Shown one piece after another: positions 1 to 6,546 of a stretch of DNA of 9,856 bases. The notes below the pieces were generated by a model that did no database searches, had not been told where the DNA came from, and was given only the letters and a program-made list of their open reading frames with translations. The stretch is taken from NCBI RefSeq assembly GCF_018613065.1, contig NZ_JAGGQW010000062.1, positions 1 to 9,856 of the forward strand, in the 5' to 3' direction. Position numbers and translations under genes: made by a program. Origin of the DNA: Bacillus sp. ISL-7 (GTDB lineage: Bacteria > Bacillota > Bacilli > Bacillales_B > DSM-18226). Each line of letters starts with the position of its first letter. Position 1 is the first letter of the stretch.

Positions 1-153
1 AAACTTGGAGTTAATTCAAACTCTGCTTGGAAATGTGCCAATTCCCGAAAGGGATATTGGAGAAATTCCAATAGTCCTGCTCTTGATTTCGCCATGAATA
101 AGAATTATTGGTTAGAACAAGGTCTAAAACAACTAATTCAAATAATTTCATAG
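1..153 (+). CDS. group II intron reverse transcriptase/maturase, C-terminal 50 aa (partial)
   Basis: Frame 1 is open from the window edge to TAG at 151-153 and encodes 50 residues. It contains the pattern AWKCANSRKGYWR, then SPALDFAMNKNYWLEQGL. This matches the well-known end of intron-encoded proteins (the AW..AN.R.GYWR...S..L...L.N.Y....G motif following the maturase domain). The family protein reverse-transcribes the intron RNA and helps it splice. The stop lies 7 bases before domain V, the normal arrangement for an ORF placed in domain IV. The RT domain itself lies outside the window, so activity cannot be assessed. There is no room for a C-terminal HNH endonuclease domain in the visible part. 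Confidence 0.85.
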   Translation, partial: KLGVNSNSAWKCANSRKGYWRNSNSPALDFAMNKNYWLEQGLKQLIQIIS

Positions 154-160
154 AACTTTC

Positions 161-232
161 GAACCGCCGTATACCGAACGGTACGTACGGTGGTGTGAGA
201 GGTCGGGGGTTAATCACCCCCTCCTACTCGAT
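161..232 (+). ncRNA. group II intron domains V and VI (first intron)
   Basis: Domain V folds as a 9-bp outer stem (accgccgta with tacggtggt), an inner stem tacc/ggta closed by a gaac loop, and a 2-nt cg bulge on the 3' side. This is the 34-nt catalytic hairpin of the family, here with a CGC rather than AGC triad. It is followed by a short GC-rich hairpin (ggggg/ccccc, about 205-221) as domain VI, and the terminal cctactcgat with its likely branch-point A about 6-7 nt from the end. Confidence 0.82.
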
Positions 233-266
233 TTATTCAAGTAAATGGCAGTTTAGTTGAAAAAGG
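233..266. repeat. palindromic dispersed repeat, copy 1 (3' exon of first intron)
   Basis: The sequence starts ttattcaagtaaa, has a core with ggcag, and ends ttagttgaaaaag. The outer arms ttcaa and ttgaa are inverted. It closely matches the copy at 6941-6974 and is related to those at 4973-5019, 5081-5115 (plus 6636-6652) and 7399-7448. It begins exactly where the first intron ends, so the intron sits at the edge of this repeat. Confidence 0.6.
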
Positions 267-285
267 AATTTGGAAATATTCGTGA

Positions 286-1080
286 GTTTCTCGTTCAGGT
301 TATTATAATTATTTTTCTCCGAAATCTCAGGAAAATAGAGAACGCCGTGAAAAAGAGGACTTAATTTTAAAAGAGAATATTTTAAAGGCGTTTCATTTTA
401 AACGACGTCATAAAGGTGCTCGCCAAATTAAGATGACTTTAAAAGGGCAGTTTGATATTAAATATAATATTAAACGAATCCGAAGGATTATGAAGAAATA
501 TAAGATTGTATGCCCAGTTAGAAGACCTAATCCATATAAGAAGATGTTGAAAGCTACCCAAGAACACTCCGTACTACCGAATTTACTAAACCGAGAATTC
601 AAACAAGAAATCCCAGGTAAAGTATTACTCACTGATATTACTTATTTATATTACGGGAAGGGACAAAAAGCTTATTTGTCCACTATTAAGGATAGTTCCA
701 TGAATGAAATATTGGCCCATAATCTTTCAGATCGACTTACATTGGATTTAGCAACGGATACATTGGTAAAGTTAAAGAATAATAGAAAAGTAAAGTTTGC
801 GGAAGGAACCTTTATTCACTCAGATCAAGGAGTACACTATACTAGTCCTACTTTTGAGAAGCATGTAAAAAAATTAGGGCTAGGACAATCTATGTCAAGA
901 AGAGGAAATTGTTGGGATAACGCTCCACAAGAGTCTTTTTTTGGTCATTTTAAGGATGAAGCATATATAAAACCATGTAATTCCTTAGAGGAACTTAAAA
1001 GAGAAATAAGGAGTTATATGACCTACTATAACAATTTTAGATATTAATGGAATTTAAAGAAGATGACTCCTGTTGAATAC
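286..1080 (+). pseudogene. IS3-family (IS150-like) transposase OrfB, broken
   Basis: The frame encodes VSRSGYYNYFSPKSQ, an RRHKGARQI region and the rve-type integrase core. The DDE residues are visible: D in LLTDITY (634-636), D in HSDQGVHY (823-825) and E in NAPQESFFGHFKDE (931-933). The last two have 35 residues between them, the DD(35)E spacing of IS3. Several defects show it is dead. OrfA and the left IS end are missing. TGA at 283-285 breaks the upstream frame. TAA at 1045-1047 stands where relatives have Gln (RYQWNLKKMTPV). The reading frame is then cut at 1080 by the IS1182-family insertion, and its last nine codons lie at 2781-2807. The longest remaining ORF starts at an internal ATG at 433 and is not a natural start. 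Confidence 0.9.
1072..1080. repeat. 9-bp target-site duplication, left copy
   Basis: The 9-mer gttgaatac directly abuts the left terminal repeat of the IS1182-family element and is repeated exactly at 2772-2780. Both copies are in frame with the IS3 OrfB codons V-E-Y. Confidence 0.9.
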
Positions 1081-1095
1081 GAGGGCACTGAAAAA
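1081..1095 (+). repeat. left terminal inverted repeat of the IS1182-family element
   Basis: The sequence gagggcactgaaaaa is perfectly complementary to 2757-2771. Imperfect copies of this end also occur at 2934-2952 and 9407-9421. Confidence 0.9.
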
Positions 1096-1112
1096 GTCCA
1101 ATATCTAAATTA

Positions 1113-1157
1113 GGCAGTTGAAAGTTTCAATTGAATTGAACTTTCAACTGCCTTTTT
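1113..1157 (+). terminator. stem-loop terminator at the left side of the IS
   Basis: A 14-bp perfect stem (1113-1126 with 1139-1152) is followed by ttttt. It lies between the IS end and the transposase gene, where it would stop read-through transcription from outside the element. A tataat box at 1162-1167 follows it and could be the -10 of the transposase promoter, but I see no good -35 at standard spacing. Confidence 0.75.
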
Positions 1158-1201
1158 AATTTATAATTAATGATATTAAATGTATGTAGGTGATTTCCAA
1201 A

Positions 1202-2665
1202 ATGATCTCAAACCAAGAATCTCTGAATCTTAGTCCATTTATGGCAATTTACGATATTGTTGTGCAAAAGGATAATATGCTTCGTCAAATCAAGGAACTT
1301 GTTGACTTCTCTTTCATTTTAGAAGAACTAAAAAATAAATATTGTCTTGATAACGGTCGTAATGCCGTACCACCTATTCGTATGTTTAAATATTTACTAT
1401 TAAAATCAATTTTTGATTTATCTGATGTAGATGTAGTTGAACGTTCTAAATATGATATGTCGTTTAAATATTTTTTAGATATGGCACCAGAAGATCCTGT
1501 TATAAATCCTAGTTCATTAACTAAGTTCCGTAAGCTCCGTCTCCAGGATGTGAGTTTATTAGACATGCTTATTCGCAAGACAGTTGAGATCGCCTTAGAA
1601 AAAGAAATTATTAAAAGTAATGCAATAATCGTGGATGCAACACATACAAAAGCACGTTACAATCAAAAATCGCCTAAAGAATTTTTACAAGAGAAATCAA
1701 AAAATGTGCGAAAAGCTGTTTATCAAATAGATGAATCAATAAAAGAAAAGTTTCCATCGAAACCGACTTCTAACGAAGTAAATGATGAAGTAGATTACTG
1801 TCTTCAAGTCATCCAGGTAGTTGAATCGCAGCCGCAAATTAAGGTAATACCAGCTGTAAACGAAAAACTTAATGTCTTAAAAGAAGTCGTAGAAGATTAT
1901 AACGAAAAGCTGAGTTTTTCAACGGACCCTGATGCGCGTGTTGGGCATAAATCAGCTGATTCTTCTTTCTTCGGCTTTAAAACACATATTGCGATGAGTG
2001 ATGAACGGATTATTACAGCTGCGGTTGTAACAACCGGTGAGAAAAGTGACGGAAAGTACCTTGAAGAATTAATAAAGAAAAGTAAAGAAACAGGCATGAT
2101 AATAAATACAGTCATTGGAGATACAGCTTATTCTGAAAAGGACAATATCCAATACGCGAAAAAAGAAGAAATTCAACTTGTATCTAAGCTGAATCCACTA
2201 ATCACACAAGGTAAACGTGCGAAGGAAGATGAATTTGAATTCAATAAAGATGCTGGGATGTATGTTTGTAAAGCCGGTCACATGGCAATACGTAAAGCAC
2301 GGATAGGAAAGAAAAATCAAAGTAACAACCAACAACAAGTCTATTATTTTGATATTGATAAGTGTAAAATATGTCCTTTGCGTAATGGATGTTATAAAGA
2401 AGGAGCTAAAAGTAAAACGTATTCTGTTTCGATTAAATCCACCGAACATAAGGAACAGGAAGCATTCCAAAACAGTGAAGAGTTTAAAGAACTCGCACGT
2501 TCACGTTATAAAATTGAAGCAAAAAATAGCGAATTAAAACATAGACACGGGTATGATACAGCATCAACTGCGGGTCTATTTGGAATGGAAATACAAGGTG
2601 CAACAACCATATTCGCGGTCAATTTGAAGCGAATCATTATGCTTTTAAAAGAAAAAAATAGTTAG
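1202..2665 (+). CDS. IS1182-family transposase
   Basis: This 487-aa DDE transposase moves the surrounding IS. The N-terminal third carries the DUF772-type domain (about residues 55-113, including PPIRMFKYLLLKSIFDLSDVDVVERSKYDMSFKYFL, cited here as a landmark only by its ends PPIRM and FKYFL). The catalytic acids are D145 (IIVDATHTKARY), D307 (VIGDTAYSEKDN) and E439 (RYKIEAKNSELKHRHG). A Cys cluster (C356, C388, C391, C397) looks like a metal-binding insert. I chose ATG at 1202 because aggtga at 1188-1193 lies 8 bases upstream. The in-frame GTG at 1190 would overlap that site. Length is normal for the family and no disruption is seen. The gene ends in AVNLKRII plus a Lys-rich tail, as in relatives. 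Confidence 0.93.
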   Translation: MISNQESLNLSPFMAIYDIVVQKDNMLRQIKELVDFSFILEELKNKYCLDNGRNAVPPIRMFKYLLLKSIFDLSDVDVVERSKYDMSFKYFLDMAPEDPVINPSSLTKFRKLRLQDVSLLDMLIRKTVEIALEKEIIKSNAIIVDATHTKARYNQKSPKEFLQEKSKNVRKAVYQIDESIKEKFPSKPTSNEVNDEVDYCLQVIQVVESQPQIKVIPAVNEKLNVLKEVVEDYNEKLSFSTDPDARVGHKSADSSFFGFKTHIAMSDERIITAAVVTTGEKSDGKYLEELIKKSKETGMIINTVIGDTAYSEKDNIQYAKKEEIQLVSKLNPLITQGKRAKEDEFEFNKDAGMYVCKAGHMAIRKARIGKKNQSNNQQQVYYFDIDKCKICPLRNGCYKEGAKSKTYSVSIKSTEHKEQEAFQNSEEFKELARSRYKIEAKNSELKHRHGYDTASTAGLFGMEIQGATTIFAVNLKRIIMLLKEKNS

Positions 2666-2674
2666 GGAAAATAG

Positions 2675-2724
2675 AAATAGGCAACTTCTTGCAAAAATTA
2701 TACAAGAAGTTGCCTATTTTTTTG
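2675..2724. terminator. bidirectional terminator after the transposase gene
   Basis: A 17-bp perfect stem (2675-2691 with 2703-2719) is followed by a T tract on the plus strand and preceded by an A-rich stretch, so it could act in both directions. It begins 10 bases after the transposase stop codon and lies inside the IS. Confidence 0.88.
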
Positions 2725-2756
2725 AGGATAACACATAAATCATAAAAAAAGGAATG

Positions 2757-2771
2757 TTTTTCAGTGCCCTC
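2757..2771 (-). repeat. right terminal inverted repeat of the IS1182-family element
   Basis: It is the exact reverse complement of 1081-1095 over 15 bp. Beyond these bases the two ends diverge. Confidence 0.9.
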
Positions 2772-2780
2772 GTTGAATAC
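2772..2780. repeat. 9-bp target-site duplication, right copy
   Basis: gttgaatac abuts the right terminal repeat and matches 1072-1080 exactly. Confidence 0.9.
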
Positions 2781-2839
2781 AGAAATCATCTTCTAAATGT
2801 AGCATAACCTTTTTAAAAATGTCCTTTACAACGGGTACA
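2781..2839 (+). pseudogene. displaced 3' end of the IS3-family OrfB and the IS3 right end
   Basis: Codons at 2781-2804 read RNHLLNVA, followed by TAA at 2805-2807. They continue the IS3 OrfB frame from 1080, after MTPVEY. The following bases to about 2839 (tgtcctttacaacgggtaca) look like an IS150-group right terminus ending in CA. No matching left terminus is present in the window, so the exact IS3 boundary is uncertain. Confidence 0.78.
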
Positions 2840-2927
2840 GTTTATAAAAATCGCTTACCTTTTTCATGTTTTGCTGATGTAGTTGCAGTCGATGGCTTAG
2901 ACGCAGGGCAGTTAGCTTCTTTTCTCT

Positions 2928-3596
2928 TTAAACGGACTTTTTCAGTGTCCCCGTTTGTTTAGATTCATTTGCTAATTGACTAGATAATAGATAAGCAACT
3001 AAAATGTATCGTTTGGGTGCATCTCCGATAAAGTTAAATGGATAGCAGGTTGTAACCGTCAGCGTTGCTACAGGTTTCGGAACGATGACCGTCCGATCGT
3101 CTTTATCTACAATTCTTACCTTTTTTATCTTATAGGTAAACTTACCAGCTGAAGTAGTAACAACAAGGAGGTCGCCTTTTCCAACCTGTCCCAGCCTCCG
3201 AAAAACGGTATCGCGGTGCCCGGATAACACAGAATTATCATTTTCCCCAGGGAGAACACTTTGCGCATAATGCCCAACTCCCTTTGATAATTCATCTTCA
3301 TCTGAACCTTCAAAAATAGGTAATTCAGCTTTAAGCTTAGGAATGTATAATTCCCCAAATTTTTCATCTATTTTCGGACGAACGGTGTATAATTCTTGAG
3401 ACTTGACCACTTGTTTGTTTTGGGCTTCAGGCTTTTTAGTTGAGTTAGAAGTGGCTGAAGCCGTGTCCGGCTTATGCATTTTGTACATAAAATATCCCAG
3501 TAAGAACTTATAGCCATTTGTGGTTGAAATAGCTAAACCTGTTACGATAAATAGAATCGAAACAATAAGAATAATTTTTGTCTTTTTTCTTTTCAT
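2928..3596 (-). CDS. class D sortase (LPNTA-type)
   Basis: This 222-aa membrane-bound transpeptidase cleaves an LPxTA-type sorting signal and joins the substrate to the cell envelope. A single N-terminal membrane anchor (about residues 7-25) is followed by a linker and the sortase barrel from about residue 75. The catalytic set is visible: His127 (SGHRDT), Cys184 (TLTVTTCYPF) and Arg196 (APKRYILV). The TTCYPF...KRY layout fits class D. Start ATG at 3596 has agaagga about 8 bases upstream, inside the end of the preceding gene; one base separates the two genes, so they are probably co-transcribed and translationally coupled. The tail after KRYILVAYLL is longer than usual. Its last residues (TGTLKKS) are encoded by an IS-end relic, so the native stop was probably lost. 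In Bacillus anthracis the class D enzyme anchors LPNTA proteins during sporulation; a similar role here is inference. Confidence 0.9.
   Translation of the reverse strand: MKRKKTKIILIVSILFIVTGLAISTTNGYKFLLGYFMYKMHKPDTASATSNSTKKPEAQNKQVVKSQELYTVRPKIDEKFGELYIPKLKAELPIFEGSDEDELSKGVGHYAQSVLPGENDNSVLSGHRDTVFRRLGQVGKGDLLVVTTSAGKFTYKIKKVRIVDKDDRTVIVPKPVATLTVTTCYPFNFIGDAPKRYILVAYLLSSQLANESKQTGTLKKSV
2934..2952 (-). repeat. IS-end relic inside the 3' end of the sortase gene
   Basis: Read on the minus strand, this 19-mer matches the left end of the IS1182-family element (1081-1099) at 17 of 19 positions (ggggacactgaaaaagtcc against gagggcactgaaaaagtcc). It encodes part of the last residues of the sortase. 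It is probably the scar of an earlier IS insertion or deletion event. No transposase is attached to it. Confidence 0.6.
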
Positions 3597-3597
3597 C

Positions 3598-4707
3598 CTA
3601 AGCTGTCCTTCTTCTAATGGAATAATAAAGACCGGCCCCTCCTAAAATCAAGAGCATTCCAATGAGAACATTCTGCACATAATTTCCAGCAGTATTCGGC
3701 AGCTCACCGCCTTTTACAGTTTTCATCACAGGATGAAGTGCTGGCTTTTTCCCTTTTACAACATGCTTTGCGATTGGCTTTGCTTTCACAACTTCTTTCA
3801 CTTTGTCAGCCGTATTACTTAAATCCTTACCAACTTGTTTAACGGTATCAGAGTCCACCATTTCTCCTGTAACAAGTAGGTCCGCTAAAAAGTTCCCTTC
3901 CAGGTCTGAAATGGTTACTTTCAATTTTGCATTGACCAGTTCTTTCATTTTTAATACATCTATTAAGGTTAAAGGTGTTTCATTATCCCCTTTTACAAGA
4001 ATGAAATCGATCTTAAATTCCAGCATCGAAATAAACTCTTGATAAATGGACATAAGTTCCTGGATCTGGGCAGGAGATAACTGGTCTATCGTTTGAAATT
4101 GTTGAAAAGCTTCCATCCTTTGTGCCAATTTTTCCATTTGATCGAGGGCTTCAGGTGTCGATAGTTTATCCTTTAATCCATTTAAATGGTCCCCTAATTT
4201 TGTTAATTCTTGATCTGTAAGTCCAAATTCATCCTGGAACATGGTTAACAGTTCTTTAATAGAGTCTGGATCCAGTTCATTTCCTAATCCGCCGTCATCT
4301 GGATTTGAATAATAGTAGACCGATTCATCAAGATCGTTTACAAATACATAGTCATTGAGGTCTTCACCGTTTTCTTTTAATAAGGAAGTAATTTGTTCAA
4401 TGGATAAACCGTAATCATCCTTCATATAGGCTAAATTACTATAATCCGATTTGATTACTTCACCAAGAAATTCCTTTAATCCATCGGGACCATTCACGGT
4501 TTTAAAATCCTCTAAATTTTCATCATAATAACTAAGTGACATCTCAATGTCATCTTTTGTTACTGTAAAACCGCGGATCTCGCTGATTTCTTTTAAATAA
4601 GTTTCTAAATCAGCATCAAAATCGGAGTTTTCGGCTGCAAATGACAGCTTTGGTAAGAATCCTAACAATAAAACTAATGTAATGACAATCCTAGCAATTT
4701 TCCCCAC
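3598..4707 (-). CDS. processed acidic surface protein with LPNTA sorting signal
   Basis: This 369-aa secreted protein is the likely substrate of the sortase encoded just downstream. Residues 1-25 form a signal peptide (KIAR, then a hydrophobic core, cleavage near SFAA). The mature part is strongly acidic, helical and Leu-rich, with a YYYSNPDDGGLGNE loop near the middle and a basic Lys/Val-rich stretch (about 295-330) before the anchor. The C-terminus is a complete cell-wall sorting signal: LPNTA at residues 336-340, a hydrophobic span, then the RRRTA tail. This matches the family annotated as processed acidic surface protein (LPXTA). The start is GTG at 4707 with gaggaag 6 bases upstream. The ATG at 4720 is in another frame and stops after nine codons. 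The function of the mature protein is unknown. Confidence 0.88.
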   Translation of the reverse strand: MGKIARIVITLVLLLGFLPKLSFAAENSDFDADLETYLKEISEIRGFTVTKDDIEMSLSYYDENLEDFKTVNGPDGLKEFLGEVIKSDYSNLAYMKDDYGLSIEQITSLLKENGEDLNDYVFVNDLDESVYYYSNPDDGGLGNELDPDSIKELLTMFQDEFGLTDQELTKLGDHLNGLKDKLSTPEALDQMEKLAQRMEAFQQFQTIDQLSPAQIQELMSIYQEFISMLEFKIDFILVKGDNETPLTLIDVLKMKELVNAKLKVTISDLEGNFLADLLVTGEMVDSDTVKQVGKDLSNTADKVKEVVKAKPIAKHVVKGKKPALHPVMKTVKGGELPNTAGNYVQNVLIGMLLILGGAGLYYSIRRRTA

Positions 4708-4751
4708 GTTTCTTCCTCATTTCTACTTTTCTAGTGATATTCCACCAATTA

Positions 4752-4780
4752 ATTATACTTTTAGAATCACTTTGTGTAAT
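4752..4780 (-). promoter_or_regulatory. candidate promoter of the surface protein-sortase operon
   Basis: On the minus strand a perfect tataat (4752-4757) lies 17 bases downstream of attaca (4775-4780), which matches the TTGACA -35 box at 4 of 6 positions. The -10 is about 45 bases upstream of the GTG start. This fits a housekeeping-type promoter; sporulation control is not visible in the sequence. Confidence 0.5.
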
Positions 4781-5080
4781 TATTAATTTCTGTTTTTTTA
4801 ATGATTAGGAAGAAAGACTCATCCCAAAAAAGGGATTCTGGTACTCCTCTTGTAACTTAATAAAAAAAAACTGTCAAAGAGCAACTTCCGATAACGGAGA
4901 TTATGTGAAATAGGCATACAAATAACTGTGCTTTTCTTATTCCTCAAAATCATCTAATAGAAGCTTTCTTAATTATTCAAGAATCGGGCGCTATTCTTGA
5001 AAAGAATAATGCCTTTTTTAGCAATCGGGCCAGATTGTTGAGTAACTCATTTTCAAAATAAATGGATATTTTAGAAGAGA
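4781..5080. other. intergenic region without a gene
   Basis: No credible coding frame is present. The stretch holds a short hairpin (atccc/gggat at 4821-4836) embedded in a sequence that resembles 8820-8860, a run of nine A residues near 4862, and the terminator-like palindrome listed at 4987-5019. Nothing else is recognisable. Confidence 0.6.
4987..5019 (+). terminator. terminator-like palindromic repeat
   Basis: A 12-base stem (4987-4998 with 5002-5013; one mismatch and one G-U pair) with a gaa loop is followed by six T residues. The preceding ttattcaagaa and internal ttcttgaa make it a relative of the dispersed palindromic family (copies at 233, 6941, 7399). No gene immediately upstream on the plus strand needs it, so it is probably a repeat relic with terminator form. 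Confidence 0.6.
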
Positions 5081-5115
5081 TTGTGAAGAAATGTACTTAA
5101 ACTATAGGGGCAGGT
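5081..5115. repeat. palindromic dispersed repeat, left part, split by the second intron
   Basis: The block matches 7399-7432 at 30 of 34 positions; the first 20 bases are identical. It ends in ggggcaggt directly before the intron 5' end. Its continuation lies at 6636-6652, after the intron. Confidence 0.8.
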
Positions 5116-6461
5116 GTGCGGCCGAGCCTAGGTCGTATCATATAACGGGTGGGATTCCCGTCGAGTAAGAACTAGCCATTCACTCGTAGCGAGTCTTGGA
5201 GGGCTAAAGGTAACTTTAGTCTTTAAGCGTAGACAGTTAGGTGGAGCAGCCGTCAAGGCTGAGAATCTTATGGAGTGAAAGTCTCCTGTCATCAATTGAC
5301 CGATTCGGATGACTAGCATATCCAATGCGTAGGGAGGTAACAAACTACGTTCTGCTTGGAAGTAAAAGTCACGGCGGCCTATTCTACACAGAGAGAATAA
5401 GGTCGGAACAGTCTGTGTGGCGAGCAAACACAGAGGCCAGAAGGATTAACGAATACTGCAATCCCGAAATCTACGCCCCTCAAAGAAACTGTTCGAGGGA
5501 TGTTTTGCTTAGCGTCGACCTTTGTCTAACGGGGGAAGACCGATGTCTTACAGGAAGAAACGGTCAAAAGCACTGTAGGAGCAGCCGGGGTACGGGTTCT
5601 GGCATCTGTGGAAAGATTTTCAGAGATAACGACGGGAAGGTCCTACTTCAAATTTGGGAAGGTACTAACCAATGAAGACCTACCATATATGAGGCTGATA
5701 GAAAATGGTAGGATGATTTAGGACTGGCGCATGAGGTCGTAGTAGCGATGAGGGAAGGGTAATGCCTTCTTAAGTATAAGGAAATTGTACTTCCATCAAG
5801 GTAACTCCTGTGATGGAGCGAAGGACCTCTGGGCACTTGGACAGTCAGAACTTCAAAGACACTGAGCTTTGTTTACTTGTTCATAGACTAGCATACACGT
5901 AAACCAATAGTTGATGGGGGAATATGTGTACCAACATTTAATCCTGCGGTTATTTGGGAAGGCGAGTATGTGATGAAGTCCAAGGTCAGAACCGGACTCG
6001 GGAAATCCGACCGTCCGGGATCGTAGGGGGGCTATAGGAAACGTGATTCAATCGAATGCGCGCGCCTATTTTCTACCCGACGACGGGCCGAAAGCCAAAT
6101 GGTTGAAGGGATTGAGCCCCATAATGTTAGTAAATCGAGAGGGCTGATGCTTTACCTGCAGCAGAAAGCAACATTTCATTTTTCGTATATGGCAAGAAGA
6201 ATGAAACCTCTCTGGGGTCAGAGACCTTGGCACGTTACACATTGATATGATACGGCAACTCGGGAGACCCTATCGGTCTTTTCTTGTTAGAAGAGTATGG
6301 TGTACAAGCGATACAAAGTAAGGAAACCAAACGCCGATATAGGGAGTCGGATAGCAGCGTAGTACCAATGAAGTTGGGTAATGCCGATGGAGGAAAGGCT
6401 AGCTACCAGTTATCACCCTTGCTAGGGACACATTTACTACACACAGAGGTAGGAATAATAA

Positions 6462-6539
6462 ATGGAAACAAGACTAGTAAGGATAGCAGAATTAGCAATA
6501 TCTGATCCTAAAAGATTAGCTATATTTTGTGAATGGTAA
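6462..6539 (+). pseudogene. 25-aa remnant of the intron-encoded reverse transcriptase
   Basis: ATG at 6462 has aggtagga at 6447-6454 as its ribosome binding site and opens METRLVRIAELAISDPKRLAIFCEW followed by TAA. The first 12 to 18 residues match the usual beginning of intron RTs (MET.L.RIAE.A..P....). The X/RT/maturase body, normally 400 aa or more, is absent. The stop lies 7 bases before domain V, so a deletion appears to have removed almost the whole ORF while sparing the RNA domains at both sides. Confidence 0.68.
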
Positions 6540-6546
6540 CTAGGAG

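Larger units (their letters stand above)
1..232 (+). mobile_element. group II intron, 3' portion (5' part outside window)
   Basis: This is the 3' end of a group II intron: a self-splicing ribozyme and retroelement. Three parts are visible in order: the C-terminus of its reverse transcriptase (1-153), a domain V hairpin (161-194), and a short domain VI followed by the typical terminus cctactcgat ending at about 232. The element continues beyond the left edge, so its 5' end and intactness cannot be judged. The downstream exon starts with a palindromic dispersed repeat. Its domain V differs clearly from that of the second intron at 5116-6635, so the two are different intron lineages. The exact 3' boundary is set by the usual A-pyrimidine ending and could be off by a base or two. 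Confidence 0.88.
1081..2771 (+). mobile_element. IS1182-family insertion sequence, complete (1691 bp)
   Basis: The element is bounded by 15-bp perfect terminal inverted repeats: gagggcactgaaaaa at 1081-1095 and its reverse complement at 2757-2771. The 9-bp direct repeat gttgaatac flanks it. It carries one intact transposase gene, with a strong hairpin followed by T residues on each side of that gene. It inserted into the 3' end of an IS3-family orfB. Removing it plus one duplicate rejoins MTPVEY to RNHLLNVA and a stop, the expected IS150-type C-terminus. The intact frame and perfect ends suggest a recent and perhaps still active element. Confidence 0.93.

Noticed and set aside
11..217. 68-codon minus-strand frame at the left end
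   Set aside because: It is antisense to the reverse transcriptase C-terminus and domain V of the first intron.
408..632. Minus-strand frame of 74 codons
   Set aside because: It is antisense to the DDE core of the IS3 transposase, which is unmistakable on the plus strand.
5325..5675. Open frame of 116 codons within the second intron
   Set aside because: Its product (MRREVTNYVLL..., Gly/Arg/Cys-rich) has no protein-like pattern, and it lies in the structured RNA domain I-III part of the intron. The opposite-strand frames at 5128-5427 and 5648-5836 are rejected for the same reason.
6284..6505. 73-codon open frame near the end of the second intron
   Set aside because: It overlaps the RNA module at 6359-6386 and the RT remnant at 6462 in a different frame, and has no good ribosome binding site.
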